Part shown: piece by piece, positions 15,090 through 23,095 of the stretch
How positions within the stretch are numbered: position 1 is the stretch's first letter
Layout: each line of letters opens with the position of its first letter
Assembly (NCBI GenBank): GCA_002311835.1
Contig: DBZY01000071.1
Location: 3,930-37,298, forward strand
From: Proteobacteria bacterium UBA1148
GTDB lineage: Bacteria > Pseudomonadota > Gammaproteobacteria > Steroidobacterales > Rariloculaceae
DNA: 33,369 nt
Reading direction: 5' to 3'
Made by a program: the position numbers and the translations under genes
Notes under the pieces: generated by a model
The model's database searches: none
What the model saw: the letters and a program-made list of their open reading frames with translations, nothing else
What the model was told of the DNA's origin: nothing

Positions 15090-16475
15090 ATGGAGTACGC
15101 GAATGTTTCGGAGGTGGCGGCTCTAATCCGGTCCGGGGATGTTTCATCGATTGAATTAACCCGGCTGATGCTGGATCGTATTGAGAAAATGAATGGCTTA
15201 CTGAATGCATTCATCACAGTAACGGCCGAATCTGCCCTGGAGCAAGCAGCAAAAGCGGATAGCGAACTGGCAGACGGGCATGACCGGGGTCCATTGCATG
15301 GTATTCCCGTAGCTATTAAGGATCTCATCGATACTCAGGGAGTGCTTACGACTGGTGGATCGAAGCATTATAAAAATCGAGTCCCCGAATCGGACGCAAC
15401 CGTGGTTGCACGTTTGAGGGAAGCTGGTGCCGTTATGTTAGGCAAGACCGGGTTGCACGAAATGGCATTCGGATCCACGTCCATCAACCCATTTTTCGAT
15501 GCAGTTTCTAATCCATGGAAGTTAGACCACCACCCAGGCGGTTCAAGTGGAGGTTCAGCCGTTGCCGTTGCGGCTGGTTTGGCGTATGCAGCGTTAGGTA
15601 CTGATACGGGGTGTTCTGTCCGACAACCCGCCCAGTGCTGCGGTATCGTCGGGCATAAGCCGACGTTTGGGCTAGTGAGTAAAGCTGGTGTGCTGCCGTT
15701 GGTTTCCTCTATGGATCATGTGGGCCCCATTACGCGGTGTGTGCGTGATGTAGGACTGGTTTTGCAGACAATCGCGGGGGCAGACCATGGGGATCCACTG
15801 ACACTCAGTGGCTCTGTTAATGATTTTCTAGAGTGCTTAGAAGAGCCGATCGACGGCGCAGTGATTGGGATTCCGCGCGACTATTTTTTCGAAGGCGGTG
15901 ATTTTGAGGTTGTTGACATTGTGGATAAATCCTTAGCGGTTTTTTCTGACCTCGGCGCGCACTTGAAGGAAGTAAAATTTCCTGATTGCACGCCTGCTTA
16001 CGAAGCTGCGGACGCTACATTCTCGGAGATCGTTGATGCAAACGGAGATGCGCTCAAAGAGGATCCTGAGGGCTTCAGCAACGAGTTTCGGCAACGCTAT
16101 CGGTCGGTGGCACAATATAGGGGCAAGGCTTATGAAGCCGCTCAAATATACCGCCAAGCGTTCAAGAGCGAAGTCGAAAACGTGATGCAGCACTGTGATG
16201 TACTCGCAACACCGACTTCGACTGTCGCGGCAGCTCCTATCCAGAGTCAGCCGTCGGATCATGCGAAAGAGCGGCGCAAGAATTGTTGTATATTCAATTT
16301 TACAGGACAGCCATCCATATCTATTCCCTGTGGCTTCACACAAGCGGGATTGCCTGTAGGTTTGATGCTGACGGGTGGTGTGCTAAAAGATTCCACTGTG
16401 CTGCGTTTCGCCCGCGCTTTTGAGCTAGCTACACCTTGGCACAGGCGTCACCCACCAGAAACTCTTGAGCAATGA
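15090..16475 (+). CDS. Amidase signature (AS) family hydrolase
   Basis: This amidohydrolase has 461 residues and the Ser-cisSer-Lys triad. It includes Lys77 in 'PVAIKDLID', cis-Ser152 in 'PGGSSGGSA', and nucleophile Ser176 in 'GTDTGCSVRQPA'. The residue just before the nucleophile is Cys, where the consensus has Gly, and 'QCCG' follows, so the active-site loop is unusual. The rest, including 'KPTFGLVSKAGVLPLVSSMDHVGPI' and the C-terminal 'GQPSISIPCGF', is typical. It could be a GatA-like or catabolic amidase. No gatB or gatC is adjacent, so a catabolic role is more likely. The ATG at 15090 matches the usual start of AS proteins. A TTG eight codons upstream is possible. It is divergent from the asmA-like gene and 55 bases before the BNR lipoprotein gene. 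Confidence 0.88.
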   Translation: MEYANVSEVAALIRSGDVSSIELTRLMLDRIEKMNGLLNAFITVTAESALEQAAKADSELADGHDRGPLHGIPVAIKDLIDTQGVLTTGGSKHYKNRVPESDATVVARLREAGAVMLGKTGLHEMAFGSTSINPFFDAVSNPWKLDHHPGGSSGGSAVAVAAGLAYAALGTDTGCSVRQPAQCCGIVGHKPTFGLVSKAGVLPLVSSMDHVGPITRCVRDVGLVLQTIAGADHGDPLTLSGSVNDFLECLEEPIDGAVIGIPRDYFFEGGDFEVVDIVDKSLAVFSDLGAHLKEVKFPDCTPAYEAADATFSEIVDANGDALKEDPEGFSNEFRQRYRSVAQYRGKAYEAAQIYRQAFKSEVENVMQHCDVLATPTSTVAAAPIQSQPSDHAKERRKNCCIFNFTGQPSISIPCGFTQAGLPVGLMLTGGVLKDSTVLRFARAFELATPWHRRHPPETLEQ

Positions 16476-16530
16476 CTCGTCATTCTTCCTATACTGCCCG
16501 TACTCAACATAAGCAGAGGAACCCCTCCTT

Positions 16531-17763
16531 ATGAGCAGATTATCAATAAAAATAACTGTGCTGGCGTTGTGCGTTAGCACACTCAACGCATGCTCTGATC
16601 CTGCTCTTGAGTTGCAGATGCCTGTCGAGATCACGAGTCCCGCGAGCGAAGGAAGCGCTCAACCCCATTTGGCATTAGGTAGCGACGGCACTGTTGTACT
16701 TAGCTGGCTTGAGTCACAAGGGGATAGTTATGCCCTGAGATTCTCAACAATAGCCAACGAAGCATGGTCCCAAACGAGGACACTTGCGATTGGTTCAAAC
16801 TGGTTCGTAAACTGGGCGGACTTTCCTTCCGTTGTCCCCATCCGTGGGGAATTGTGGGCAGCGCATTGGCTAGTTACACAGGATGAAGGCTATGGCTACG
16901 ATGTTGTGTTATCGACATCACGCGATAGTGGTACTACCTGGGCCGACCCCATGCCGTTGCATCTGGATGGGACGCCGACTGAACATGGATTTGTCACACT
17001 TTTTCCCTGGCAGGAAGGAATAGGTGCGATCTGGCTGGACGGGAGAAATTTCATCCAAAATGGCGAATTCGCCTTTGAAAGTTCCTCAGGTGAGCCGCTG
17101 GGCATGAGTCTCCGCTACGCACTCTTTGACAGTGACGGACAACGTACTTTGGATGAGGAGCTTGATACGCTCGTATGCGATTGTTGTCAGACCGATGTGG
17201 CACTCAACGGAGGAGATGCGTTCCTCGTATATCGGGATCGAACGACCGAAGAGGTTCGCGATATCGTTGTGCAACGTTTGTCCGATGATACTTGGCAGCC
17301 GCCAAGTGTACTGGCCCCTGATAATTGGCTTATCGGTGGCTGCCCGATAAATGGTCCTGCCATTGATGCGCGGGACGGTCATGTCGCGGTAGCCTGGTTT
17401 AGTGCTGTGGATAATAATCCGCTTGTTCACCTCGTTCAGTCCAACAACGGGGGGACTACATTCTTGAATCCCATCGAAATCGATGCCGTTGGTAGCTTTG
17501 GCCATGTGGATGTGGCGGTTCTAGAGCACGGTGCAACCGTGGTCAGCTGGCTTAGATCTGAAGAGAATGGTCTTGGGTTGATGATGCGTATGGTTGACCG
17601 AGCCGGTGAGCTCGGCGAACCTCTTGCCGTTGCAGGTATCGGAACGTCGCGTCCCTTAGACTTTCCCCAGATGGTTTACGATGGGACGCGGTTGATTTTC
17701 GCCTGGACGGATATCGACGAGGTAGAACAGGTGAGAACGGCCATCGTAGAGCTATCGCCGTAA
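16531..17763 (+). CDS. BNR-repeat (sialidase-like) lipoprotein with Cys cluster
   Basis: This 410-residue lipoprotein has the lipobox 'LNAC' with Cys21 as the lipid site. The body is a beta-propeller of the BNR/sialidase type, with Asp-box-like turns 'SRDSGTTW' (130-137) and 'SNNGGTTF'. Typical sialidase catalytic residues are not evident, and the family is usually annotated only as exo-alpha-sialidase by fold. A cluster 'CDCCQTD' (Cys216, 218, 219) and a later Cys271 in 'GGCPINGPA' look characteristic of this branch and could bind a metal or form disulfides. GAGGAA lies about eight bases before the ATG. It may be co-transcribed with the amidase gene upstream. The substrate is unknown. A nearby hairpin may end the transcript. 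Confidence 0.8.
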   Translation: MSRLSIKITVLALCVSTLNACSDPALELQMPVEITSPASEGSAQPHLALGSDGTVVLSWLESQGDSYALRFSTIANEAWSQTRTLAIGSNWFVNWADFPSVVPIRGELWAAHWLVTQDEGYGYDVVLSTSRDSGTTWADPMPLHLDGTPTEHGFVTLFPWQEGIGAIWLDGRNFIQNGEFAFESSSGEPLGMSLRYALFDSDGQRTLDEELDTLVCDCCQTDVALNGGDAFLVYRDRTTEEVRDIVVQRLSDDTWQPPSVLAPDNWLIGGCPINGPAIDARDGHVAVAWFSAVDNNPLVHLVQSNNGGTTFLNPIEIDAVGSFGHVDVAVLEHGATVVSWLRSEENGLGLMMRMVDRAGELGEPLAVAGIGTSRPLDFPQMVYDGTRLIFAWTDIDEVEQVRTAIVELSP

Positions 17764-17770
17764 TACAATC

Positions 17771-17801
17771 GACCGTCCCTGGTATCCGCCAGGGAACAGT
17801 C
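17771..17801 (+). terminator. Hairpin downstream of the BNR lipoprotein gene
   Basis: TCCCTGG (17776-17782) pairs with CCAGGGA (17789-17795) around a six-base loop. The stem extends outward through GAC/GTC with one mismatch and one bulge. It lies eight bases after the stop codon, between convergent genes, so a terminator role is likely. Only a weak T-rich tract follows, so it may act with Rho or stabilise the 3' end. Confidence 0.5.
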
Positions 17802-17902
17802 GTTATGTCAATTTACTCTGGCAACTTTATTCGTGGTTGCCCAAATTCAAAAACTATTGACCTTGCCGAGGCGCGGCCATCAAAGCTTTCGTTGTCGAAG
17901 GA

Positions 17903-18184
17903 TTACCAGCGTCCCCCATCACCTTCGTTGCGGGGCTTCATTGGTTTTGCTTCATTCACTGTCATTGGTCGGCCGTCGTAATCGGTGCCGTTGAGGGCTT
18001 CGATCGCTGCCTGGGCCTCCGACTCCGTTTCCATTTCAACGAAAGCAAAGCCCTTGCTACGCCCACTGTTGCGATCGGTGATCAGCTTCGTTGACTCCAC
18101 TGTGCCGTGGGCTGAAAATTTTTCGGATAAATCCGGTTCGTCGACGGAATAGGGTAGATTACCTACATACAAACGCTTGCCCAT
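17903..18184 (-). CDS. RRM-domain RNA-binding protein, cold-inducible type
   Basis: This is a single-domain RNA-binding protein of 93 residues. RNP2 is 'LYVGNL' (5-10) and RNP1 is 'KGFAFVEM' (44-51), both intact with aromatic residues for RNA stacking. The domain occupies residues 3-80, and the C-terminus ends in a short basic/Gly tail ('PRNEGDGGRW'). Such proteins occur in many aquatic bacteria and are usually linked to cold or stress response, acting on mRNA structure. GGAGGT lies four bases before the ATG, an unusually strong ribosome site. The gene is transcribed alone. Its upstream region of about 570 bases has no coding content I trust, and a long regulated leader is possible. Confidence 0.92.
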   Translation of the reverse strand: MGKRLYVGNLPYSVDEPDLSEKFSAHGTVESTKLITDRNSGRSKGFAFVEMETESEAQAAIEALNGTDYDGRPMTVNEAKPMKPRNEGDGGRW

Positions 18185-18756
18185 GGTACCTCCTGGGGTT
18201 TTGGAACCGCTCGAGAGGATCTGGACAACCGTCCGGCGCTCAAGAAAAGCGGTCAGCTATAGCAGGCGTATTCTAGCCTGAATAACTTCTGAAAATAGCG
18301 GTATTCGCAGATTCTTCACAATTTCTTTAGGTTGCTCTGAAAGCTCTCGGTTAGTACTTAGGGGGGTTGCTTACCAGGATCATTCGCACGCTTGAAGTGT
18401 TTGACTATCCGTCTTGTGGCGACCATTGTTCCCCTAATGACGATTCTCCGGTGCTTGCTACTAGGGCTTTCTGAGGGTTCTCCAAGGGAAAGTCTATAGG
18501 GATCTCCGTGCCTACATCGTTCCCAGAGGGGGCACCGGTGTTTCTGACATTGAACAGGCAGTGATAAGGAATATAGAAAAACAGGCAAGGATCGTGCACA
18601 AGAGATTCATTGAGCTTCCCTTACCCCAGCGTACCCAGCGTCCATAGGTATTTCAATTATAGGAAGACCTTTAGACTCATGGGCTTGGTTCCTGGGTCAT
18701 GTCATATCTGGGACGAGTTGGTATGATGACGAGCACTCGCGACAGGGGAGTATAAA
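18185..18756. other. Long intergenic region with no supported gene
   Basis: This stretch of about 570 bases separates the RRM gene (minus) from an SGIW gene (plus). Overlapping minus-strand open frames of 60-80 codons occur around 18358-18599, but their compositions are erratic, they lack ribosome sites, and they resemble no family. I see no tRNA T-loop, repeat or clear promoter. It could hold the regulatory leader of the cold-type RNA-binding gene, or a small RNA I cannot recognise. Confidence 0.4.
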
Positions 18757-19923
18757 ATGACAATAACGAGCTTGATGCTGATTTTCGCGTTCGCAGTTGG
18801 GTTACTGTCACCCGCGCCTACTGTAGGCCAAGACCTTCTAACACCGTGGGGCGATCCGGACTTGCAGGGCATATGGAATAACCGGGCTGTTACACCCTTA
18901 GAACGACCAGAAGAATTTGGCATGCGAGAGTTTATGACGAGCGCGGAAATCGCAACAGCTGAGATAGGATTATTTGAGTACTCTCAGCTACCCGGGCGTG
19001 ATAATCGAGAAGATGCAGGGTCTGAGAAAGACGTAGCCCGTGCTTATAGCGACCACTGGTTCGGTGACCCATCTTTGACGAGGGGCAGACGCACATCAAT
19101 GATAATTGATCCGCCGGACGGGAAAATTCCTCCCTTGACAGCTGAGGCTCAGGCAAGGATTGCTACGAAAACCGAGTACCTCCAAGCATTACTTCAAGGC
19201 ACTGGAGGGGGCAGACCTGGGCTGATATCACCGAGGAGATCCGAGCCTTCTCCAGACTACAACCTTGATCGAATGAATCGATCCGATGGCCCGGAAGATC
19301 GGAGTGGTGGGGAGCGTTGTTTTGGATACAGTTTGCCAGTGTTTCTTCAATCTGGAACTTTCGGTGGAGTAGCACGAATCGTGCAGTCTTCTGGCGCTGT
19401 TGGGATTCACTACGACATGGGTCAAGGGTTGGGTTTCAGCCGGCTTATCCCTATCACCGATCGTCCGCACCTACCTGATAACATTCGGCTCCGGTACGGA
19501 GATGCTCGTGGTCATTGGGAGGGAGATACACTGGTGGTTGACATCACCAATTTTACTCAAAGGACAAATTACCATGGGTCAAGAGAGAATTTGCATCTGA
19601 TTGAACGCTACAGGCGGCTTGATGAGAATACGCTGTCATTGGAAATTACCGTGGAGGACCCAGCGACTTTTACAAGGCCCTTTACAGCCGTACAAGAACT
19701 CACGAAGAACAGCGATATAGAGAATATGGTCTACGAAGGTGGTTGTCACGAGGGTAATTACGGCTTGGTTGGCATGCTGGTGAACACCCGCTTTGCGGAG
19801 AGGGCATTTGCTGAGGGCCAAGGTCCGGATCCGGCTACTCAGGATAACGCCACCGGTGGGGGGGCGATCAGTGCCGCGCCGATGGCGATAGTGCCTGCTG
19901 CAGAGCCTGAGCCAGCACGCTGA
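18757..19923 (+). CDS. Secreted SGIW-type protein, compact relative of the 421-residue copy
   Basis: This 388-residue exported protein has a signal peptide ending near 'APTVGQ', then 'TPWGDPDLQGIW' at 29-40 and 'TPLERPEEF', followed by 'GRRTSMIIDPPDGKIPPLT'. A Cys in 'GERCFGYS', the strand motif 'GHWEGDTLVVDITNF', 'LIERYRR', 'FTRPF' and the late 'GGCHEGNYG' Cys follow. These blocks match the long SGIW protein at 1583-2848 in order, but here there is no N-terminal insertion. The tail is Pro/Ala-rich, low in complexity, and probably disordered. GGGGAG sits six bases before the ATG. The gene converges on a minus-strand operon containing a DUF6152 gene and another SGIW gene. Its role is unknown. 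Confidence 0.8.
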   Translation: MTITSLMLIFAFAVGLLSPAPTVGQDLLTPWGDPDLQGIWNNRAVTPLERPEEFGMREFMTSAEIATAEIGLFEYSQLPGRDNREDAGSEKDVARAYSDHWFGDPSLTRGRRTSMIIDPPDGKIPPLTAEAQARIATKTEYLQALLQGTGGGRPGLISPRRSEPSPDYNLDRMNRSDGPEDRSGGERCFGYSLPVFLQSGTFGGVARIVQSSGAVGIHYDMGQGLGFSRLIPITDRPHLPDNIRLRYGDARGHWEGDTLVVDITNFTQRTNYHGSRENLHLIERYRRLDENTLSLEITVEDPATFTRPFTAVQELTKNSDIENMVYEGGCHEGNYGLVGMLVNTRFAERAFAEGQGPDPATQDNATGGGAISAAPMAIVPAAEPEPAR

Positions 19924-20026
19924 GCGAGTATCCCGGGGTAGGTAGCTTATAAACGGGGACGGCGGCGCGTGGCCGCGGGCGTGTAACAAAGCACAATCTC
20001 TCTGCCCCCTTCTGAGTGCTGCTCTG

Positions 20027-20455
20027 CTATGGAGGAGCACCTGTTCCAGGGGAACCTAGAAATAGTGTTCGACCGTCAGGGAAGGTAAGTTCCCGACCAT
20101 TCGCCCTGCGGGAGCCATCCTTTGCTCTGTACCCTTCAACGACAATCTCAGTTCCGGGCATAAGAGAATCTTTCGTGAAGCCACGCCGGAACAAAACGTT
20201 TATTGTTCCTGCTTCAATGGCCCAATTCTCTACCGTACCATCGGGTTGTTTTACGTCGACGTGAATCCATGCGTGGGGGTTTGTCCATTGCATCCGTGTG
20301 ACTGTTGCCGTGAAGTTAACTGGCTGGTTAGCATCAAATTCGGCTGTAAAGGCATGATGCGCTCGAGCGGGAGCTGTGGCTAGAATCAGAAATACACCGG
20401 CGTTGGTAATGGTAAGCGCCAAGTTTGCAAACATCGGATTTGCCCTTCTTTTCAT
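20027..20455 (-). CDS. DUF6152 family secreted protein (copy 3)
   Basis: This 142-residue exported protein has a signal peptide ending 'APARA', which would leave His-His (33-34) at the mature N-terminus. The pattern then reads 'FTAEFDANQPVNFTATVTRMQWTNPHAWIHVDV', where the second His and the His of NPH are 27 residues apart, exactly as in the other two copies. A Trp in 'VENWAIEAG' and 'LMPGTEI' also align. GAGGAG lies eight bases before the ATG and overlaps the end of the preceding gene. The stop of that gene is two bases away, so the two are translationally coupled. It is the last gene of a three-gene operon headed by a lectin-esterase fusion. No function is known for the family. Confidence 0.86.
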   Translation of the reverse strand: MKRRANPMFANLALTITNAGVFLILATAPARAHHAFTAEFDANQPVNFTATVTRMQWTNPHAWIHVDVKQPDGTVENWAIEAGTINVLFRRGFTKDSLMPGTEIVVEGYRAKDGSRRANGRELTFPDGRTLFLGSPGTGAPP

Positions 20456-20457
20456 AT

Positions 20458-21435
20458 TTACTGCTCCTCGGGAGGATTACCTGACAACTGTAGTTCGTAA
20501 ACAATCTCACTCGGGGGGATTTTACGCGTGATGTCAATTGTCATTGTCTCTCCCTCCCAGTGTTCCACGAGTGGTTCCTTTCGCAAGTGCCCGTATATTG
20601 TTTCTTCAACCTGCTCAATGCAGCGAAAGTCCAAAATTTGAGCATCTGGTTCAAGGCGACGGTAGAGGGGTAAGCTGATTTTCCAGGGGCGGGTAAACAC
20701 TTTAGGATCATCAATAGTGGCTTCGTAGAGGATCGCATCCTGGTTGATGGGTGTGTAACGCTCAATGACGTGTAAAGCATCACTATGAAAGTTCCCGGAT
20801 CTATCAAACCAGGTGTATGAGGTGAAATCTGTAACGTCGACGACCAACGTATCCCCTTCCCAGCGACCAACCGAGTAACCCATATATGCGAACCCAGGGT
20901 ATGGTTCCACATCATCCAAATTAATTGTCCTTTGAGCATTCGCGAACTCAAAGATCATCATAATTTTGTTGGTACCCTGAATAATCTGGAACGGGTAGGG
21001 GAGATACATAGCGCGCGGTACACCCGGCATATAGCAAGCTAGTTCTGGATCACGGTCCAGCCAATTGGCGGCATTCTCTTTTTTTCGTTCGGCTGCCCAG
21101 GGTTGGTAAGGAATCTCGTTACCTTCAACGACTCCTAATCCAGGAGGAACCCAGCCAACCGTACCGAGTGCGACTACCGGAGCTGCCAGAACCGGGACGT
21201 CGGGATACACTCCGGGTTGTGCAACCATTGGACGTGTTTCATGGGTTAGAAGATCCCAATTTGCCGTACTAGTTGTCTGCCAAATGCCGCTAAAGTCGGG
21301 ATTACCGTCTGCGGTTCGACTTATTTGTAGAGAAGAGTTTTCAGGAACACCAGAACGCATCACTCCGAACGATATGCCTGCAACAATGGCAGCGGTAACG
21401 ATAATAATCGCAGCATCTCTAGATCTGTCTTGCAT
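20458..21435 (-). CDS. Secreted or anchored SGIW-type protein, NW/VEGNE subtype
   Basis: This 325-residue protein has an N-terminal hydrophobic segment (about 8-26), which could be a signal peptide or a membrane anchor, then 'NPDFSGIW' and 'ANWDLLTH'. It shares with the protein at 2858-3733 the blocks 'GVVEGNEIPYQPWA', 'LACYMPGVPRAMYLPYPFQI', 'GRWEGDTLVVDVTDF', 'HVIERYTP', 'FTRPWKIS', and the late Cys in 'DFRCIEQ'. It has an extra C-terminal stretch of about 35 residues ('HWEGETMTIDITRK'), a second copy-like version of the 'W-E-G-[DE]-T' strand. Start choice is weak because AAGG lies too close to the ATG. It lies six bases after the lectin-esterase gene and two bases before the DUF6152 gene. 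Confidence 0.78.
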   Translation of the reverse strand: MQDRSRDAAIIIVTAAIVAGISFGVMRSGVPENSSLQISRTADGNPDFSGIWQTTSTANWDLLTHETRPMVAQPGVYPDVPVLAAPVVALGTVGWVPPGLGVVEGNEIPYQPWAAERKKENAANWLDRDPELACYMPGVPRAMYLPYPFQIIQGTNKIMMIFEFANAQRTINLDDVEPYPGFAYMGYSVGRWEGDTLVVDVTDFTSYTWFDRSGNFHSDALHVIERYTPINQDAILYEATIDDPKVFTRPWKISLPLYRRLEPDAQILDFRCIEQVEETIYGHLRKEPLVEHWEGETMTIDITRKIPPSEIVYELQLSGNPPEEQ

Positions 21436-21441
21436 GCCTTG

Positions 21442-22923
21442 TTACCGAGCAGTCATACGTTGATGGGCCGCTGCGGCTGAACGGACGAATTCCAGGATTG
21501 CTGAACTTAGTTGTGTGTCCTGGGTTCCGATACTCGGGTTCGGAGAGTAGTGATTGTGACCAATTAACTGAACGACCCTCGGCATCCGACCATTGTGCTT
21601 TTCAGTTACCTCACTCATGAGATTTATTAGTGATGTCTGGGTTCCCGGATTATCGAATTCTGAGATTGAAAACATCACCGGAATATCCACTCGTTCTACG
21701 TTACCGATCGTAGAAATTTCCGGCCAACGTGAAAAGTCATCCCCGAAGTAGGCTATACGGCCTTCGGAAGGGTTGGTCGTATTCGCACCATAGGTTCCTG
21801 AGACCATTATTACTCCGGCGACGGTAGGTGTACCCGGCTCCAAGACGGCGGGCCTGAAGACATACGTGGCTGCGTGGGCTGCTGCTGCCGATTTCCCTAC
21901 AACGAAGATCTGATTCGGATCGCCGCCGTATTCACTGATATTGTCCTTGACCCATGCGACTGCGGCTCCTATGTCGTTGGCGCCATCGGGCCACTTTGCT
22001 TCTGGCGCCAGACGATATGTGGCATTAACACCCACTAGCCCCAGACTTGCGAAATAATCCGACACATTGCGGCTTGCGCTTCTATTACCACGGACAAAGC
22101 CCCCGCCGTGAAAATACATCACGACTGGCATAAGTGGTACATCACTACGACGGAACCTATCTGTGTGAACGTCAAGTACATGTCGCTCATGGGGGCCGTA
22201 TGCGAGATTCTCGACGACCTCGAGTTCTTCTAGCTCATATACCCTGGCTTGATTCGCGTAGAGGGGAGAAGTTGCGCTTGAGGCTACCCCTTCTTCGGTG
22301 ACACGTTTGATAGCTGCCGCTAGGTTGGGAGGCATATCGTCGCCAACCTGGTTTGCATAGCTTAACTCTTGTTCTGTTTTGATCGCCCACCGTAGTTGCT
22401 GACGAGCCTGGATAGATTTGTCACAGGACTCTAGTGAGATTTCCCGTGCATGGTACACGGGTGAGAGCCACGCTGGAGCGCCAGCGGGCCTGCGTTCGTC
22501 TGCAAGCGTTAGGCACAGATCAGGTCTTGATGTGGGGGTGAGCATCCCTTCGGGCGTCAGGACCCAGGACTGCTCTTCCACACCGGAGCATGATTGGACA
22601 AAGAGCTCTTCACCTTCACTGATCTCGTTGGCGGCTATACACACATCGTATTCGGACATGCGTACCCTATCCGGCGCAATCCACTCAAAAAGCATATCTT
22701 CATTGCCTTCTACACCGTACTTGCAGGTATGAACTCTTAAGGCGGCGTCTAGATTGATGTTTTCACCGTAACCGGCAACGTCAATGCAGTAACCTCGGAA
22801 ATCGTCATCCACTGGTTGGGCGGTTCTCAAAAAGACGCCTTCTGCGAATGCTGTTATAGGCAGACTTAAAGAGAGTAGCGCGTACATTACGATTGACCGA
22901 AAGGAGACACGATTGCTCATCAT
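21442..22923 (-). CDS. Secreted ricin-type lectin/alpha-beta hydrolase fusion
   Basis: This 493-residue exported protein has a signal peptide ending near residue 27. Residues about 30-180 resemble a ricin-type beta-trefoil, with paired Cys (46, 67; 95, 112; 137, 167) and a 'QSW' motif at 118-120. Residues about 230-485 are an esterase of the hormone-sensitive-lipase type, with oxyanion 'FHGGGF' (271-276), nucleophile Ser345 in 'GKSAAAAHAA', Asp424 in 'SEFDNPG' and His456 or 458 in 'GHNHYS'. The last Gly of the usual GxSxG elbow is Ala. It probably binds a glycan or other ligand and cleaves an ester, such as an acetyl or feruloyl group, outside the cytoplasm. GGGGA is six bases before the ATG. 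It heads an operon with SGIW and DUF6152 genes. Confidence 0.82.
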   Translation of the reverse strand: MMSNRVSFRSIVMYALLSLSLPITAFAEGVFLRTAQPVDDDFRGYCIDVAGYGENINLDAALRVHTCKYGVEGNEDMLFEWIAPDRVRMSEYDVCIAANEISEGEELFVQSCSGVEEQSWVLTPEGMLTPTSRPDLCLTLADERRPAGAPAWLSPVYHAREISLESCDKSIQARQQLRWAIKTEQELSYANQVGDDMPPNLAAAIKRVTEEGVASSATSPLYANQARVYELEELEVVENLAYGPHERHVLDVHTDRFRRSDVPLMPVVMYFHGGGFVRGNRSASRNVSDYFASLGLVGVNATYRLAPEAKWPDGANDIGAAVAWVKDNISEYGGDPNQIFVVGKSAAAAHAATYVFRPAVLEPGTPTVAGVIMVSGTYGANTTNPSEGRIAYFGDDFSRWPEISTIGNVERVDIPVMFSISEFDNPGTQTSLINLMSEVTEKHNGRMPRVVQLIGHNHYSPNPSIGTQDTQLSSAILEFVRSAAAAHQRMTAR

Positions 22924-22977
22924 TTTAGATCCCCATTTGAAGTTATTTGTGAGCTGAATGCCTATTCATTATACAGT

Positions 22978-22994
22978 GGTCAGGGGCTATGACC
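22978..22994. promoter_or_regulatory. Inverted repeat in divergent promoter region
   Basis: GGTCA-N7-TGACC lies in the 172-base gap between the lectin-esterase gene (minus) and the ferredoxin gene (plus). The arms are perfect but only five bases long. It could be an operator for either gene. The evidence is limited to symmetry and position. Confidence 0.35.
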
Positions 22995-23095
22995 GACCCT
23001 ACGGTAATATCAAAAACAGGACAAAGGGGGCTTTCTATGCCGGCCTGCCGACGCTAGGATGCATCGCTTAATTAAATGGGTCTGGAATTGCGTCA

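Noticed and set aside
16531..17763. Assignment of the BNR lipoprotein as an active sialidase
   Set aside because: Asp boxes are present, but the Arg triad and the Tyr/Glu pair of sialidases are not evident.
18358..18599. Two overlapping minus-strand open frames of 64 and 76 codons
   Set aside because: Erratic composition, no ribosome site, no recognisable motif, and the two frames overlap each other.
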